A stretch of DNA of 47,440 nucleotides from Candidatus Collierbacteria bacterium (lineage in GTDB: Bacteria; Patescibacteriota; Microgenomatia; UBA1400; JACPES01): positions 1-47,440 of the forward strand of contig JACRNH010000018.1 of assembly GCA_016219325.1 (NCBI GenBank), read 5' to 3'. Position 1 is the first letter of the stretch, and each line of letters opens with the position of its first letter. Made by a program: the position numbers and the translations under genes. The notes under the pieces were generated by a model that saw only the letters and a program-made list of their open reading frames with translations, did no database searches and was not told where the DNA came from. Below, piece by piece: positions 7,660 through 15,801 of the stretch.

Positions 7660-9036
7660 ATGCAAATTATTGCCGATTTACAATTGCATTCTAAATATTC
7701 CCGGGCAGTTTCGCCGCAAATGACGATTCCGAATATTGGATTGTGGTCGGCCAGAAAAGGGATAGGCTTGGTAGCGACAGGCGACTGGACTCACCCTTTG
7801 TGGATCCGGGAAATTCAGGCTAATCTGGAGGAAACCGGAAATGGGCTATTAAAACTTAAAAATAGTTCTATTTTATTAAGCTACGAAAAATTGGTTGAGC
7901 CGTTATTTCTGCTGGCGACGGAAGTGTCGTGTATTTACAGTCAAGGCGGAAAATTGCGCCGGGTCCACGTTTTAATTTGGGTTCCTTCAATATCATCGGC
8001 CGAAAAGATTATAGAAGCGATGAATAGGCGGGGCTGTAAATTAGGCAGCGATGGCCGGCCGATTATCGGGATGACCTTGATCCAAATTTCAGAATTAGTT
8101 CTGTCAATCGAACCAAAAGCTTTATTGATCCCGGCTCACGCCTGGACGCCGTGGTTTAGCGTATATGGTTCCTTGGGCGGATTTGATACCATAGAAGAGG
8201 CCTTCGGGCCGTTCTCTAAAAATATTTACGCGGTGGAAACAGGACTGTCCAGCAATCCCTCAATGAACTGGCGGATAAAAGAGCTGGATAACCGCGCGAT
8301 ACTATCTTTCTCCGATGCCCATTCCGGCCCCAAAATTGGCAGGGAAGCAACTGTGTTTCAAACAAGAAACAATGAGCAGAAAACAGAAAACAATGAAATT
8401 ACATACGATGATGTTTATGGAGCGATTGCCGAAGCGTCATTAGGTAAGAATGATGGAAATCTTGAAATTGGATATACGCTGGAATTTTATCCCGAAGAAG
8501 GCAAGTACCACTATACCGGCCACCGAGCCTGCGGAGTTAAATATAATCCACAGGAAACTATTCAAAAGGGAATTGTTTGCCCGGTTTGCCACCGGAATTT
8601 AACTCAAGGGGTGATGCAGAGAGTGGAAGAGTTGGCGGGTCGGACAGAAGACTCTCTCCGATTATCAGTTAACAATCAAATGATAAGCAGTAAAACTTTT
8701 CCCAATAAGCCTCCTTTTGCAATGTTGGTCCCCCTACAGGAAATTATCGCCGAGGCCATCGGTTCGCCGGTGCAAAGCACTAAAACTCAATCGCTATATT
8801 TGAGTTTGGTTGAAAAATTGGGAGGAGAATTTGAAGTTTTGTTGCGTACTAAATATTCTGAAATTGCCGGACTCTCCAACGGTAAAATTGCGGAAGGAAT
8901 TATGAAAGTAAGGTCGGGGGATATCGTGATTGACCCGGGGTTTGATGGAGTGTTTGGAGTAGTAAAGATTTGGAAAGAAGAAGGTAAAGATCCTATGGCT
9001 GAGGCCTCCAAAGAACAACTGTCTTTGTTTCAATAA
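7660..9036 (+). CDS. Endonuclease Q (PHP-type, deaminated-base endonuclease)
   Basis: 458-residue protein matching the EndoQ family, which nicks DNA 5' of deaminated bases such as uracil and hypoxanthine. The PHP metal site is visible in ADLQLHSKYSRA, GDWTHP, PAHAWTPWF and SDAHSGPKIGREA. A Cys4 zinc site follows (RACGV, CPVCHRN) with the family phrase RVEELAGR. A period-7 repeat array encodes an Asn/Glu/Lys-rich insertion at about 234-245. A Shine-Dalgarno AAGGAG (7642-7647) is 12 nt before the ATG. The next gene, 4 nt downstream, is a DNA glycosylase, giving a small base-damage repair operon. Confidence 0.92.
   Translation: MQIIADLQLHSKYSRAVSPQMTIPNIGLWSARKGIGLVATGDWTHPLWIREIQANLEETGNGLLKLKNSSILLSYEKLVEPLFLLATEVSCIYSQGGKLRRVHVLIWVPSISSAEKIIEAMNRRGCKLGSDGRPIIGMTLIQISELVLSIEPKALLIPAHAWTPWFSVYGSLGGFDTIEEAFGPFSKNIYAVETGLSSNPSMNWRIKELDNRAILSFSDAHSGPKIGREATVFQTRNNEQKTENNEITYDDVYGAIAEASLGKNDGNLEIGYTLEFYPEEGKYHYTGHRACGVKYNPQETIQKGIVCPVCHRNLTQGVMQRVEELAGRTEDSLRLSVNNQMISSKTFPNKPPFAMLVPLQEIIAEAIGSPVQSTKTQSLYLSLVEKLGGEFEVLLRTKYSEIAGLSNGKIAEGIMKVRSGDIVIDPGFDGVFGVVKIWKEEGKDPMAEASKEQLSLFQ
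8360..8395 (+). repeat. Period-7 repeat array inside the endonuclease Q gene
   Basis: Degenerate heptamers of the type AGAAACA / GAAAACA (about five units) read in frame as a QTRNNEQKTENN-like stretch. The same heptamer family occurs in trmD (11783-11813) and, on the other strand, before trmD (11213-11247). Confidence 0.75.
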
Positions 9037-9040
9037 CCAA

Positions 9041-9658
9041 ATGAAGAATTCGAGAGAGTTATTTCAGAAAGCGATAAAACATTTGTTAAGAGTTGATCCG
9101 GTAATGAAGGGGCTGATTAAGCGAATCGGGAAACTTGAATTTCGGGTTCACCAGGAAGATATATTTGCCGAGACTGTTGATTCCATCATCTCCCAACAGC
9201 TTTCCGGAAAAGTCGCCAAGGTTATTTATTCCCGATTTGAAGCTCTGTTTCCAGACAAAAAAGTTGATCCCAAAATTATTTTAACTACTGATGACAGCAG
9301 GCTGCGGGCAATCGGGACATCTTGGGCTAAAGTAAAATACATAAAAGACCTGGCCCAAAAAACTCTTGACGGAACGATTAAATTACATTTGTTGGACAAC
9401 ATGAAAGACGAAGAAGTTGTCGATCATCTGATTCAAGTGAAAGGAATCGGCCCATGGACTGCTCAAATGATTCTGATGTTTTCTCTGGGGCGGCCGGATA
9501 TTTTGCCCCTCAATGACTTGGGGATTCAAAAGGCTTTTGAGAAACTGTATTCGGTAAAAAAAAGCAACCAAAAGAAGATGATCGAAATTGCGGCAATATG
9601 GCGTCCATATCGGACAATTGCCTGCAGATATTTGTGGAAAAGCCTGGATAATGAGTAG
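9041..9658 (+). CDS. DNA-3-methyladenine glycosylase, AlkA-like (HhH-GPD)
   Basis: 205-residue helix-hairpin-helix DNA glycosylase that removes alkylated bases. The HhH is VKGIGPWTAQMI near residues 134-145 and the catalytic Asp is in LPLNDLG near 163. The N-terminal region lacks the AlkA TBP-like domain, the usual compact form. It is 4 nt after endonuclease Q on the same strand. Its TAG stop abuts the stop of the convergent glycosyltransferase gene with no spacer. Confidence 0.93.
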   Translation: MKNSRELFQKAIKHLLRVDPVMKGLIKRIGKLEFRVHQEDIFAETVDSIISQQLSGKVAKVIYSRFEALFPDKKVDPKIILTTDDSRLRAIGTSWAKVKYIKDLAQKTLDGTIKLHLLDNMKDEEVVDHLIQVKGIGPWTAQMILMFSLGRPDILPLNDLGIQKAFEKLYSVKKSNQKKMIEIAAIWRPYRTIACRYLWKSLDNE

Positions 9659-11215
9659 TTAATTTCCCGGAACTATTCTGCTAATGATTCTGCCGTTTAT
9701 TTCTCCGATTTTAACTCTGTGATAGCCCCAAATATCAATTGACCATTCGGTCCCCGGCCGGTGAATGGTAACGATTTTTTGGCCCCGGCGCAGAACTGTG
9801 GCAATATCAGCGCTATCCCACACCCACCAATATTTCCCTTCGTAATCCTGTTGCGGAGTGGAAGTTCTGACTTCGCGCTGGCTGTAATAACGCAAAGTGG
9901 GAAATTCATATTCAGCCGTCAGGAGTATTTCGTCCGGCCGCGTTAAACTTTTTACCGTCATCGCAACCTGTTTTTCCGGTAAATGTTTGTCAGGCGGGAA
10001 GGCTTGGTTCCAATGACGAATGAGGTTGGCGGCAGAGAAAAAAATAACGGCAGCAAAAATTACAGATGCTATTACCGGCCGGATGTTGTGAAAGTTTACG
10101 AAACCTATTTTCGTTAACAGAAGTTTCGTAAACTTCTTGACAACATCAGCGATCATTAGAGCAACAAACGGATAGACAGGCATGATATACCAATCATTTT
10201 TTTCTTTAGCGGCAGACAAGGCTAAAAATATTACCAGAAAAGTTATTATCGGCATTGAATCAGAAACGAAAGACCTGGTTCTGGCAGGCTTATTTGATAA
10301 TAAGTTTTTATTTAAACTTAATAATTGTGATAATCCGGCAATAATCATTATCGGAAACCACCACCGCAAAAAAGTATTTAGGAAAACTAAATACCGTAAA
10401 TCAAACCGCCAGACTATGCTGCCCCAGCTTTTATCGCCGAACTCTCCCTGATCAAAAGTGGAAAAATACGATTTTTGGATTAATTCTTCAAACCGGTTTG
10501 ATTCAACCAAATGCCACGGGGCGTAAATAATTAAAGCTCCGGCGATCATCAGGATAGAAAACTTTAAGAAACGAAAACTTTTATGTTTAAATAAATCATA
10601 AATTCCGTATATCCCGGCGACAACTACCGGGAAAAAGCCGGAAAAAACTCCTTTTGTCAGCCATGAAAATCCTAAAAATATTCCGGATCTAAAATATTTT
10701 CCTTTGTTATAAAAATAGAGAGAAAGAGTGGTTAGTAAAATGAACAGAGCGTCGAAGTTGCCGGATTTTCCTCTGTCTAGAAAATGCGGAAATGACAAAA
10801 GAATCGCGGCGGCGGCCAGTCCGGAGTAAATATTTGAAGTTTGCGAAACCTGTGTCCACTGCGTGAAGTTTCGCAAACTTCCCGCGCCCCAAAGATAAGT
10901 GACAAGGATAAGGCCGATGGCAGACAGCGCGGATGGCAGCCTGTAGGCGATTTCGTTTTCTCCGAATATGTATAAAAATGGTTGGGTTAGCCAATATTGC
11001 AATGGCGGTTTGTCAAAAAAATAATAATTATTCCAGACAGGAGTTAAATAATGCTGATTGTTAAACATATATCTGGAGGCATCGGCGTACCAGGCTTCGT
11101 CCCAATCAGCCAAAGTGTTTTTCCCCAGATTAGTTAAAAAAAACAGTGACGATACTGCCAAAACTATTAGAAATGGCAGTGAAGACTTAATCTTTGTTAA
11201 AATATTGTTAGTCAT
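9659..11215 (-). CDS. Glycosyltransferase family 39 (ArnT/PMT-like) membrane protein
   Basis: 518-residue polytopic membrane glycosyltransferase of the dolichyl-phosphate-mannose/ArnT type, using a polyprenyl-phosphate sugar at the outer membrane face. The first loop has the conserved acidic motif DWDEAWYADASRYM near residues 37-50, and about 10-12 hydrophobic segments follow. Two copies of a 44-46 bp hairpin repeat lie in frame inside the gene (10836-10881 and 10092-10135), adding charged stretches at about residues 112-127 and 361-375. The start codon is next to a period-7 array. Acceptor unknown. Confidence 0.9.
   Translation of the reverse strand: MTNNILTKIKSSLPFLIVLAVSSLFFLTNLGKNTLADWDEAWYADASRYMFNNQHYLTPVWNNYYFFDKPPLQYWLTQPFLYIFGENEIAYRLPSALSAIGLILVTYLWGAGSLRNFTQWTQVSQTSNIYSGLAAAAILLSFPHFLDRGKSGNFDALFILLTTLSLYFYNKGKYFRSGIFLGFSWLTKGVFSGFFPVVVAGIYGIYDLFKHKSFRFLKFSILMIAGALIIYAPWHLVESNRFEELIQKSYFSTFDQGEFGDKSWGSIVWRFDLRYLVFLNTFLRWWFPIMIIAGLSQLLSLNKNLLSNKPARTRSFVSDSMPIITFLVIFLALSAAKEKNDWYIMPVYPFVALMIADVVKKFTKLLLTKIGFVNFHNIRPVIASVIFAAVIFFSAANLIRHWNQAFPPDKHLPEKQVAMTVKSLTRPDEILLTAEYEFPTLRYYSQREVRTSTPQQDYEGKYWWVWDSADIATVLRRGQKIVTIHRPGTEWSIDIWGYHRVKIGEINGRIISRIVPGN
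10092..10135. repeat. Hairpin element, copy 1 (in GT39 gene)
   Basis: Perfect 13-bp inverted repeat AAGTTTACGAAAC (10092-10104) and GTTTCGTAAACTT (10123-10135) around an 18-nt loop. One of three copies in the window; read through in frame by the GT39 gene. Confidence 0.85.
10836..10881. repeat. Hairpin element, copy 2 (in GT39 gene)
   Basis: Perfect 14-bp inverted repeat GAAGTTTGCGAAAC (10836-10849) and GTTTCGCAAACTTC (10868-10881) around an 18-nt loop. Compared with copies 1 and 3 an A-T pair in the stem is replaced by G-C on both arms, a compensatory change. Confidence 0.85.
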
Positions 11216-11247
11216 TGTTTTCTGTTTCTTGTTTCCTGTTCATTTCC
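11213..11247. repeat. Period-7 array between divergent GT39 and trmD starts
   Basis: Units TGTTTTC, TGTTTCT, TGTTTCC and TGTTCAT fill nearly all of the 33 bp between the divergent start codons. No clear promoter or Shine-Dalgarno is seen for either gene. Confidence 0.75.
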
Positions 11248-11248
11248 C

Positions 11249-11971
11249 ATGACCATCTCTATTTTAACAATTTTTCCACAGATGATTCACGAAATCTTAA
11301 GTTATGGGCCGGTAGGCCGGGGAGTAAAAGCCGGTTTTTTGGAAATAAATCCGGTAGATCTTCGGGATTTTACTTTAGACAAACACCGGTCGGTTGACGA
11401 TAAGCCGTTTGGCGGTGGACCGGGAATGGTGATGCGCGTCGATATAATCGACGCGGCAATCTCAAATCTCAAATCTCAAAATTCAAAATTACGATCAATA
11501 GCGTCAAAAGCTGTCCTGCTATCGCCGCAAGGCAAGATGTTTAATCAGCAGGTGGCGCAAGAGTATTCGAAACTTGACCATTTGATATTGATTAGCGGTA
11601 GGTATGAGGGGGTGGACGAAAGGGTTAGAGAACATTTGGTTGATGAAGAATTGTCAATTGGAAGTTATGTTTTGTCCGGTGGGGAAATTCCGGCGATGGC
11701 TGTAGCTGACGCCGTTGCCCGTTTAATTCCCGGAGTTTTAGGGAATGAAGAATCCTTGATTAGTGAGTCGTTCTCTGCGGGAGGGAACAAGAAACAGGAA
11801 ACAAGAAATAATGACAATGAAATTAAGCCTCAATTTGATTATCCGAACTATACTCAACCGGCAGAGTATCGTGGATGGAAAGTTCCGGAAGTTTTGCGTT
11901 CAGGCAATCACGCCGAAATTCAAAAATGGCGAGAAGAGCAGGCTAGAAAGAAAATTACTTCAATTATTTAA
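11249..11971 (+). CDS. trmD: tRNA (guanine(37)-N1)-methyltransferase
   Basis: TrmD methylates G37 of tRNAs with S-adenosylmethionine and protects the reading frame in translation. Diagnostic motifs are GGGPGMVMR near 56, the trefoil-knot segments SGRYEGVDERV near 117 and SIGSYVLSGGEIPAM near 136, and the C-terminal YTQPAEYRGWKVPEVLRSGNH. Two low-complexity insertions encoded by period-7 arrays occur at residues 71-81 (SNLKSQNSKL) and 178-190 (KKQETRNNDN), the second in the region linking the two domains. The last codons and stop lie in a 32-bp palindrome. The gene stands alone, without the usual rpsP, rimM and rplS neighbours. Confidence 0.96.
   Translation: MTISILTIFPQMIHEILSYGPVGRGVKAGFLEINPVDLRDFTLDKHRSVDDKPFGGGPGMVMRVDIIDAAISNLKSQNSKLRSIASKAVLLSPQGKMFNQQVAQEYSKLDHLILISGRYEGVDERVREHLVDEELSIGSYVLSGGEIPAMAVADAVARLIPGVLGNEESLISESFSAGGNKKQETRNNDNEIKPQFDYPNYTQPAEYRGWKVPEVLRSGNHAEIQKWREEQARKKITSII
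11459..11490 (+). repeat. Period-7 array inside trmD (first)
   Basis: Units AATCTCA, AATCTCA, AAATTCA, AAATTAC encode an SNLKSQNSKL-like insertion. The same family is found in the GT39 gene at 16228-16264. Confidence 0.75.
11783..11813 (+). repeat. Period-7 array inside trmD (second)
   Basis: Units GGAACAA/GAAACAG-type heptamers encode NKKQETRNN. Related to the arrays at 8360-8395 and 11213-11247. Confidence 0.75.
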
Positions 11972-11985
11972 ATAATTGAAGTAAT
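11954..11985. repeat. 32-bp perfect palindrome at the trmD stop
   Basis: The left arm is ATTACTTCAATTATTT and the right arm is its exact complement. The central 26 bp are identical to the palindrome at 45828-45853. It encodes the last trmD codons (TSII then TAA). A T-run is absent on the plus strand, so it would be a weak terminator at best. Confidence 0.8.
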
Positions 11986-12210
11986 CTAACAAATTAAATT
12001 ATGTCAACAGTGGATATTACTTCAATTAATCAATTCATATCTTTAGTAGAAAAGAAAACATGATATCGATATTTTAAAATATTGATATGAATCAAGCGAA
12101 ATTGTTGACTATTTATTATAAAAGTTATAAAAGACTAAGCCCCATTTCATTAACAGTTGCCGATCGGCAGTCTGGAATGAAAATTTTCTCATAAGTATTA
12201 ATTAATTTTT
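11986..12210. other. Intergenic region with a truncated ORF and a second palindrome
   Basis: Holds a 20-codon ORF from 12001 (MSTVDITSINQF...) that resembles only the beginning of a protein, and a 39-codon ORF (12087-12206) that I cannot assign. Between them 12063-12088 is a near-perfect palindrome (one G-T pair). Its left half, GATATCGATATTTTAAA, recurs exactly at 40317-40333. The stretch looks like gene debris. Confidence 0.4.
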
Positions 12211-13122
12211 TTACTTCTTATCAATGTCGGAATAATGGATGACTACGCCCGCGGCTATAGCCAGAAGTCCTCCGAATATTTGAGGAAAAGAGATTTGTTC
12301 TTTTAAGAATAAGACTGCGAGCGCAGCTACAAATACCGAAGCCATCATTGACATCATAGTCATGTATGAAGCAGTTGCCACTTTTAAAGTTCGGTTAAGA
12401 AATATCCACAACAAAGCAGTAAAGATGCCGCTCCCCAAAACATATGGTAGAAATGAAAGATCGAAATAGTCGGCCGTGAATACGCTTCTTATTTGTGTAG
12501 GATACAGAGGAGAAAGAAAAACAAAGAACAATAAAACCGGGATACCGGCGACGGGGCGAAGGAAAGAAACTATATCGCCGCTTATATTGCTATCTTTTAT
12601 TGTTTTTCTGACTAAAATATTTCCGATTGACCAGGCAAGGCAAGCTAAAACTATTAATACGTCACCGATTTGCGGTATAAGCGATTGGCCCTTTGTTGAC
12701 AATAGATACCCTCCAAATATCATAATAGAAACGGAAATTGCTTTTGTCGCAGTCATTTTTTCTTTAAGAAATATCCAAGCCAGGAGTATTGTCGTTACCA
12801 ACGCAAATTTAACCAGAAATCCGGCATTAACTGCTGAAGTTAGGGCAACCCCTGAATTACTGAAAAATCCTCCTAACCCAAAGTGAATAGAGTTGGCAAG
12901 CAAAAGCCCGAGCATAACCTTCCGTGGAAGGTTTATTATTTGTTTTAGATGTTTTGGCAAGACGATAACTGCTAAAACAATTAAGGCCACAAAAGCCGAT
13001 TACAGGGTAAACGGAACCGCTTTTGCCCCAGCATTAAACTCTAGTTTACTGACAAAAATCTGGAGCGCCCAAAATAAAGAGAATAGCGTGACATTAATTA
13101 GAGCGAGCGGAGATGTCTTCAT
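12211..13122 (-). pseudogene. EamA/DMT-family transporter with an in-frame TAA
   Basis: The true start is the ATG at 13122, which overlaps the rfbD stop in an ATGA junction. The first 40 codons encode a normal EamA first membrane segment (ALINVTLFSLFWALQIF), then TAA at 13000-13002 interrupts the frame, which continues open to 12211. Read through, the protein has 303 residues and ten hydrophobic segments, the normal EamA size. A GTG at 12990 could restart translation but would lose the first membrane helix. This is a nonsense mutation or a sequencing error. As the last gene of the rfbB-rfbC-rfbD cluster it may export or import a small metabolite. Confidence 0.85.
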
Positions 13123-14015
13123 ATTAATTTTTCGACTTCCTTCATTTGGATTTTTATTGCCGCCAGGGCTTCGGGGAAAGAAGAAAAGGTGTTTCCGAAT
13201 TGGGATTTGAATTTTTGATTGGACATGGCCATTTGCTGTTGATATGGCCGGGGGGCTGACTTATTAAATTCAGCTAACGAACTTTTAGTGATTTCGGTTT
13301 CGTCGAATCCAAATTGTTTGGCGATTTCGGTCGTTATATCAAAGTCCGATAAGGACGTGTCGCCGACTAGATGATAAATGCCAAGAGCTTTGGCCCTGAT
13401 TAATTTAAATAGGCCAATTGACAGTTGGTCGGCGGAAGTCGGAGTAATAATATGATCGGTAAACTGCGGCGGTAAATTCCCGTCTTTCATTTGCTTAATC
13501 CGGCTGCGGACCAAGTCAAATTTTCCCGGGAATTCAGCTAAAAACGGATAGGCAGTTCTAACGATACACCATTTTATATCCGAACCCAAAACTATTTTTT
13601 CGGCTTCGTATTTGGTTTTTCCGTACCACTCGATCGGATTAGGTTTATCAGTTTCCAGATATTCGCCGGTTTTTGTGCCGTCAAAAACATAGTCGGTGGA
13701 GATATGAATTAATTGGCAGTTAAGCTGTTTGGCAAGTTTAACGATATTTCTGGTTCCGGTAACATTGATCTGAAAACATAATCCTTCGGATTTGCCTTCC
13801 TGCCGAGCTGCGGCGTTTACATCGGTAAACGCGGCCATATGGACAATAACGTCTGCCCTGGCTGACGACAGCGTCGTTAAAAGTCCGGGATAATTCAGAA
13901 TATCCAGGCCTTCTGTCCGGTCGATGTTTTTAACCAGTCTAAAATCATTTGGCAGCAGCCGGAGAAGCTTGGATCCGATCATTCCGGAAGCGCCGGTGAC
14001 AATAATATTTATCAT
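13119..14015 (-). CDS. rfbD: dTDP-4-dehydrorhamnose reductase
   Basis: 298-residue extended SDR that reduces dTDP-4-keto-rhamnose to dTDP-L-rhamnose with NAD(P)H, the last step of the pathway. It has the nucleotide motif GASGMIGS at 8-15, HISTDYVFDGT near 105 and the catalytic YGKTKYEAE near 130. The gene follows rfbC by 4 nt and overlaps the EamA gene by 4 nt. rfbB is upstream on the same strand and rfbA is at 31735, so the full pathway is in this window. Confidence 0.88.
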   Translation of the reverse strand: MINIIVTGASGMIGSKLLRLLPNDFRLVKNIDRTEGLDILNYPGLLTTLSSARADVIVHMAAFTDVNAAARQEGKSEGLCFQINVTGTRNIVKLAKQLNCQLIHISTDYVFDGTKTGEYLETDKPNPIEWYGKTKYEAEKIVLGSDIKWCIVRTAYPFLAEFPGKFDLVRSRIKQMKDGNLPPQFTDHIITPTSADQLSIGLFKLIRAKALGIYHLVGDTSLSDFDITTEIAKQFGFDETEITKSSLAEFNKSAPRPYQQQMAMSNQKFKSQFGNTFSSFPEALAAIKIQMKEVEKLI

Positions 14016-14019
14016 GAAG

Positions 14020-14559
14020 CTATCCCTTTGTCAGTTCCCAGAAATTTTCGCCGAACAGATCGTAAGGCAGGCGGCGTTCATCCGGATTTACCGGAGAAAA
14101 TTGTTGATCGGTGAAATACACCATTGAAGTCGGTTTGTCCCAAGGATTGGCGGCGCCGTGGGCGACCCCCGGCGGAATTATTAATAGCTGGGCAACGCCA
14201 GCTCCCAAAATCAAACGCATGGTTTTGTCAACGGTTTTTGAATCTTTACGCGTATCCAAGAGCCCGACCAATAGGCGGTCGTAAGGAGAAACATGCCAGG
14301 CGTCAGTTTGGTTGAAGTGTAGATGAAACGCTTTAACGGCTTTCGACAACAGCAGGGAATAGCTTATTTGGGCAATTTTGAAACCGGCGACGCTTTGCAA
14401 GATTCCATCATTGATTCTACCCAGTTCGGAAAATTCTCCAGTGTCGTCCTTATGATACGGAAGAGGAACAAATTTCACTCCGTCAATCGGCGGGTTTTTC
14501 CCATATTCCTGCGTCGTCATTATTTTGGCGTATTTATCGGATATATTTTGTTGAGTCAT
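14020..14559 (-). CDS. rfbC: dTDP-4-dehydrorhamnose 3,5-epimerase-related cupin
   Basis: 179-residue RmlC-type cupin in the rfb cluster, expected to epimerise dTDP-4-keto-6-deoxyglucose at C3 and C5. Family-like stretches are KAFHLHFNQTDAWHV (the strand with the catalytic-region His), IIPPGVAHG and the C-terminal NPDERRLPYDLFGENFWE. The HLHFNQ sequence departs from the usual RGLHYQ, so it could be a diverged sugar isomerase; context favours the rhamnose pathway. Confidence 0.8.
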   Translation of the reverse strand: MTQQNISDKYAKIMTTQEYGKNPPIDGVKFVPLPYHKDDTGEFSELGRINDGILQSVAGFKIAQISYSLLLSKAVKAFHLHFNQTDAWHVSPYDRLLVGLLDTRKDSKTVDKTMRLILGAGVAQLLIIPPGVAHGAANPWDKPTSMVYFTDQQFSPVNPDERRLPYDLFGENFWELTKG

Positions 14560-14569
14560 AAATTAATAA

Positions 14570-14686
14570 TTAGTAATGAGTAGAAAATAGAAAGTAGAAA
14601 ATAATGATTGCTTGTTATCACTCATTACTCATTGCCCCTTACTCCTTACTTCTTACTTCTCACTCATTACTCATTACTTTCTATCC
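14570..14686. repeat. Paired inverted period-7 arrays between rfbC and rfbB
   Basis: Left array (14572-14606) has TAGAAAA/TAGAAAG/TAATGAG units; right array (14619-14686) has ACTCATT, ACTCCTT, ACTTCTT and ACTTTCT units. The two are largely complementary and could fold into a long imperfect hairpin. The right array runs into the last codons of rfbB. The secD-secF gap has the same arrangement. Confidence 0.8.
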
Positions 14687-15693
14687 GCGTACTGTTTTTG
14701 ATAGTATTCCTGATATTCGCCGGACTTGACGCGGCGCCACCAAGTTTGGTTGTTTGTATACCATTCTATCGTTTTTTGCAACCATTGTTTAAAATCGTGA
14801 GCCGGTTGCCAGCCGAGATCCTTTTTGATTTTTGACCAGTCAACGCTGTAGCGGCGGTCATGTCCGGGGCGGTCTTTGACAGATTCTATTGACCGGTCAA
14901 AATCTTTACTCATTATTCCACAGATTAATTCAATAATGGATAGATTTGAAATTCCATCAGTCATGCCGCCGATCAAATATGTTTCTCCTATAACTCCTTT
15001 GTTTAAAATTAAGTCAATCGCCCGGCAATGATCATCAACATACAGCCAATCTCTGACATATTTTCCATCGCCGTAAACAGGAATTTTCTTGCCTTCCAAT
15101 AAATTGGTGATTGCCAAAGGGATTAATTTTTCCGGAAAATGATAAGGGCCGAAATTATTGGAGCAATTGCTGATGGTGATTGGCAAGCCGTAAGTATGGA
15201 AATAGGCTCTGACTAAATGGTCGGAGCCGGCCTTGCTGGCGGAATACGGGCTATGCGGATCATATGGAGTATTTTCGTCAAATTTGCTTTTGCTGTCTAA
15301 ATTAAGAGATCCGAAAACCTCGTCGGTAGAGATGTGATGAAACCGCTTGATTTTATTTTCGATCGCGGCATCAAGCAAAACTTGTGTTCCCAACACGTTG
15401 GATTTGATAAATGCGGCCGGGGACAAAATCGATCTGTCAACGTGTGATTCGGCTGCGAAGTGGACAATAGTGTCTACCTCCTGGATTGCAATCCTGACGT
15501 CATCCGGATCGACTACGTCACCCTTTATAAACTTATAATGGGGATTGTCTTCAACATCTTTCAGGTTCTCTAAATTCCCGGCGTAAGTTAACTTATCAAA
15601 ATTAACAATATCGTCAGCCGGATATTTTTCCAGCCAGTATTTAATAAAGTTGGTTCCGATAAAACCGGCGCCGCCGGTGACTAAAAGTTTCAT
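14674..15693 (-). CDS. rfbB: dTDP-glucose 4,6-dehydratase
   Basis: 339-residue NAD-dependent dehydratase that makes dTDP-4-keto-6-deoxyglucose. Motifs are TGGAGFIGTNF at 6-16, HFAAESHVDRSI near 80, the active-site STDEVFGSL near 125 and YSASKAGSDHLVRAY near 155. Length is normal. First gene of the minus-strand cluster rfbB-rfbC-rfbD-EamA. A hairpin repeat element lies 9 nt upstream of its start codon. The final codons come from a period-7 array. Confidence 0.96.
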   Translation of the reverse strand: MKLLVTGGAGFIGTNFIKYWLEKYPADDIVNFDKLTYAGNLENLKDVEDNPHYKFIKGDVVDPDDVRIAIQEVDTIVHFAAESHVDRSILSPAAFIKSNVLGTQVLLDAAIENKIKRFHHISTDEVFGSLNLDSKSKFDENTPYDPHSPYSASKAGSDHLVRAYFHTYGLPITISNCSNNFGPYHFPEKLIPLAITNLLEGKKIPVYGDGKYVRDWLYVDDHCRAIDLILNKGVIGETYLIGGMTDGISNLSIIELICGIMSKDFDRSIESVKDRPGHDRRYSVDWSKIKKDLGWQPAHDFKQWLQKTIEWYTNNQTWWRRVKSGEYQEYYQKQYADRK

Positions 15694-15701
15694 ATAGTTT
15701 G

Positions 15702-15744
15702 AAGTTTACGAAACAGTATCAGTTGACAGAAGTTTCGTAAACTT
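15702..15744. repeat. Hairpin element, copy 3 (upstream of rfbB)
   Basis: AAGTTTACGAAAC (15702-15714) and GTTTCGTAAACTT (15732-15744) around a 17-nt loop. Same stem as copy 1, different loop. It lies in the divergent gap before rfbB and the GT39 gene at 15802. Confidence 0.85.
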
Positions 15745-15801
15745 ATATTAATTATTGTATCAGGGTGGCAATTATCAGTTTCGTGTAAAATTGAATAAAT
15801 A

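Noticed and set aside
12001..12063. 20-codon ORF starting MSTVDITSINQF as the start of an FRG-domain-like gene
   Set aside because: Too short and followed by a stop and palindrome; at most debris.
12087..12206. 39-codon ORF with TAAAAT exactly 6 nt upstream
   Set aside because: The box is part of a palindrome and the peptide has no recognisable features; not annotated as a gene.
1554..13122. TAA as a recoded sense codon (two genes with in-frame TAA)
   Set aside because: TAA ends many intact genes here at family-typical positions, and only two genes are affected. Nonsense mutation or sequencing error is simpler.
14570..14686. Repeat arrays considered as a CRISPR array
   Set aside because: Unit is 7 bp, degenerate and contiguous; there are no spacers and no cas genes. 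The PD-(D/E)XK gene at 40370 alone is not evidence.
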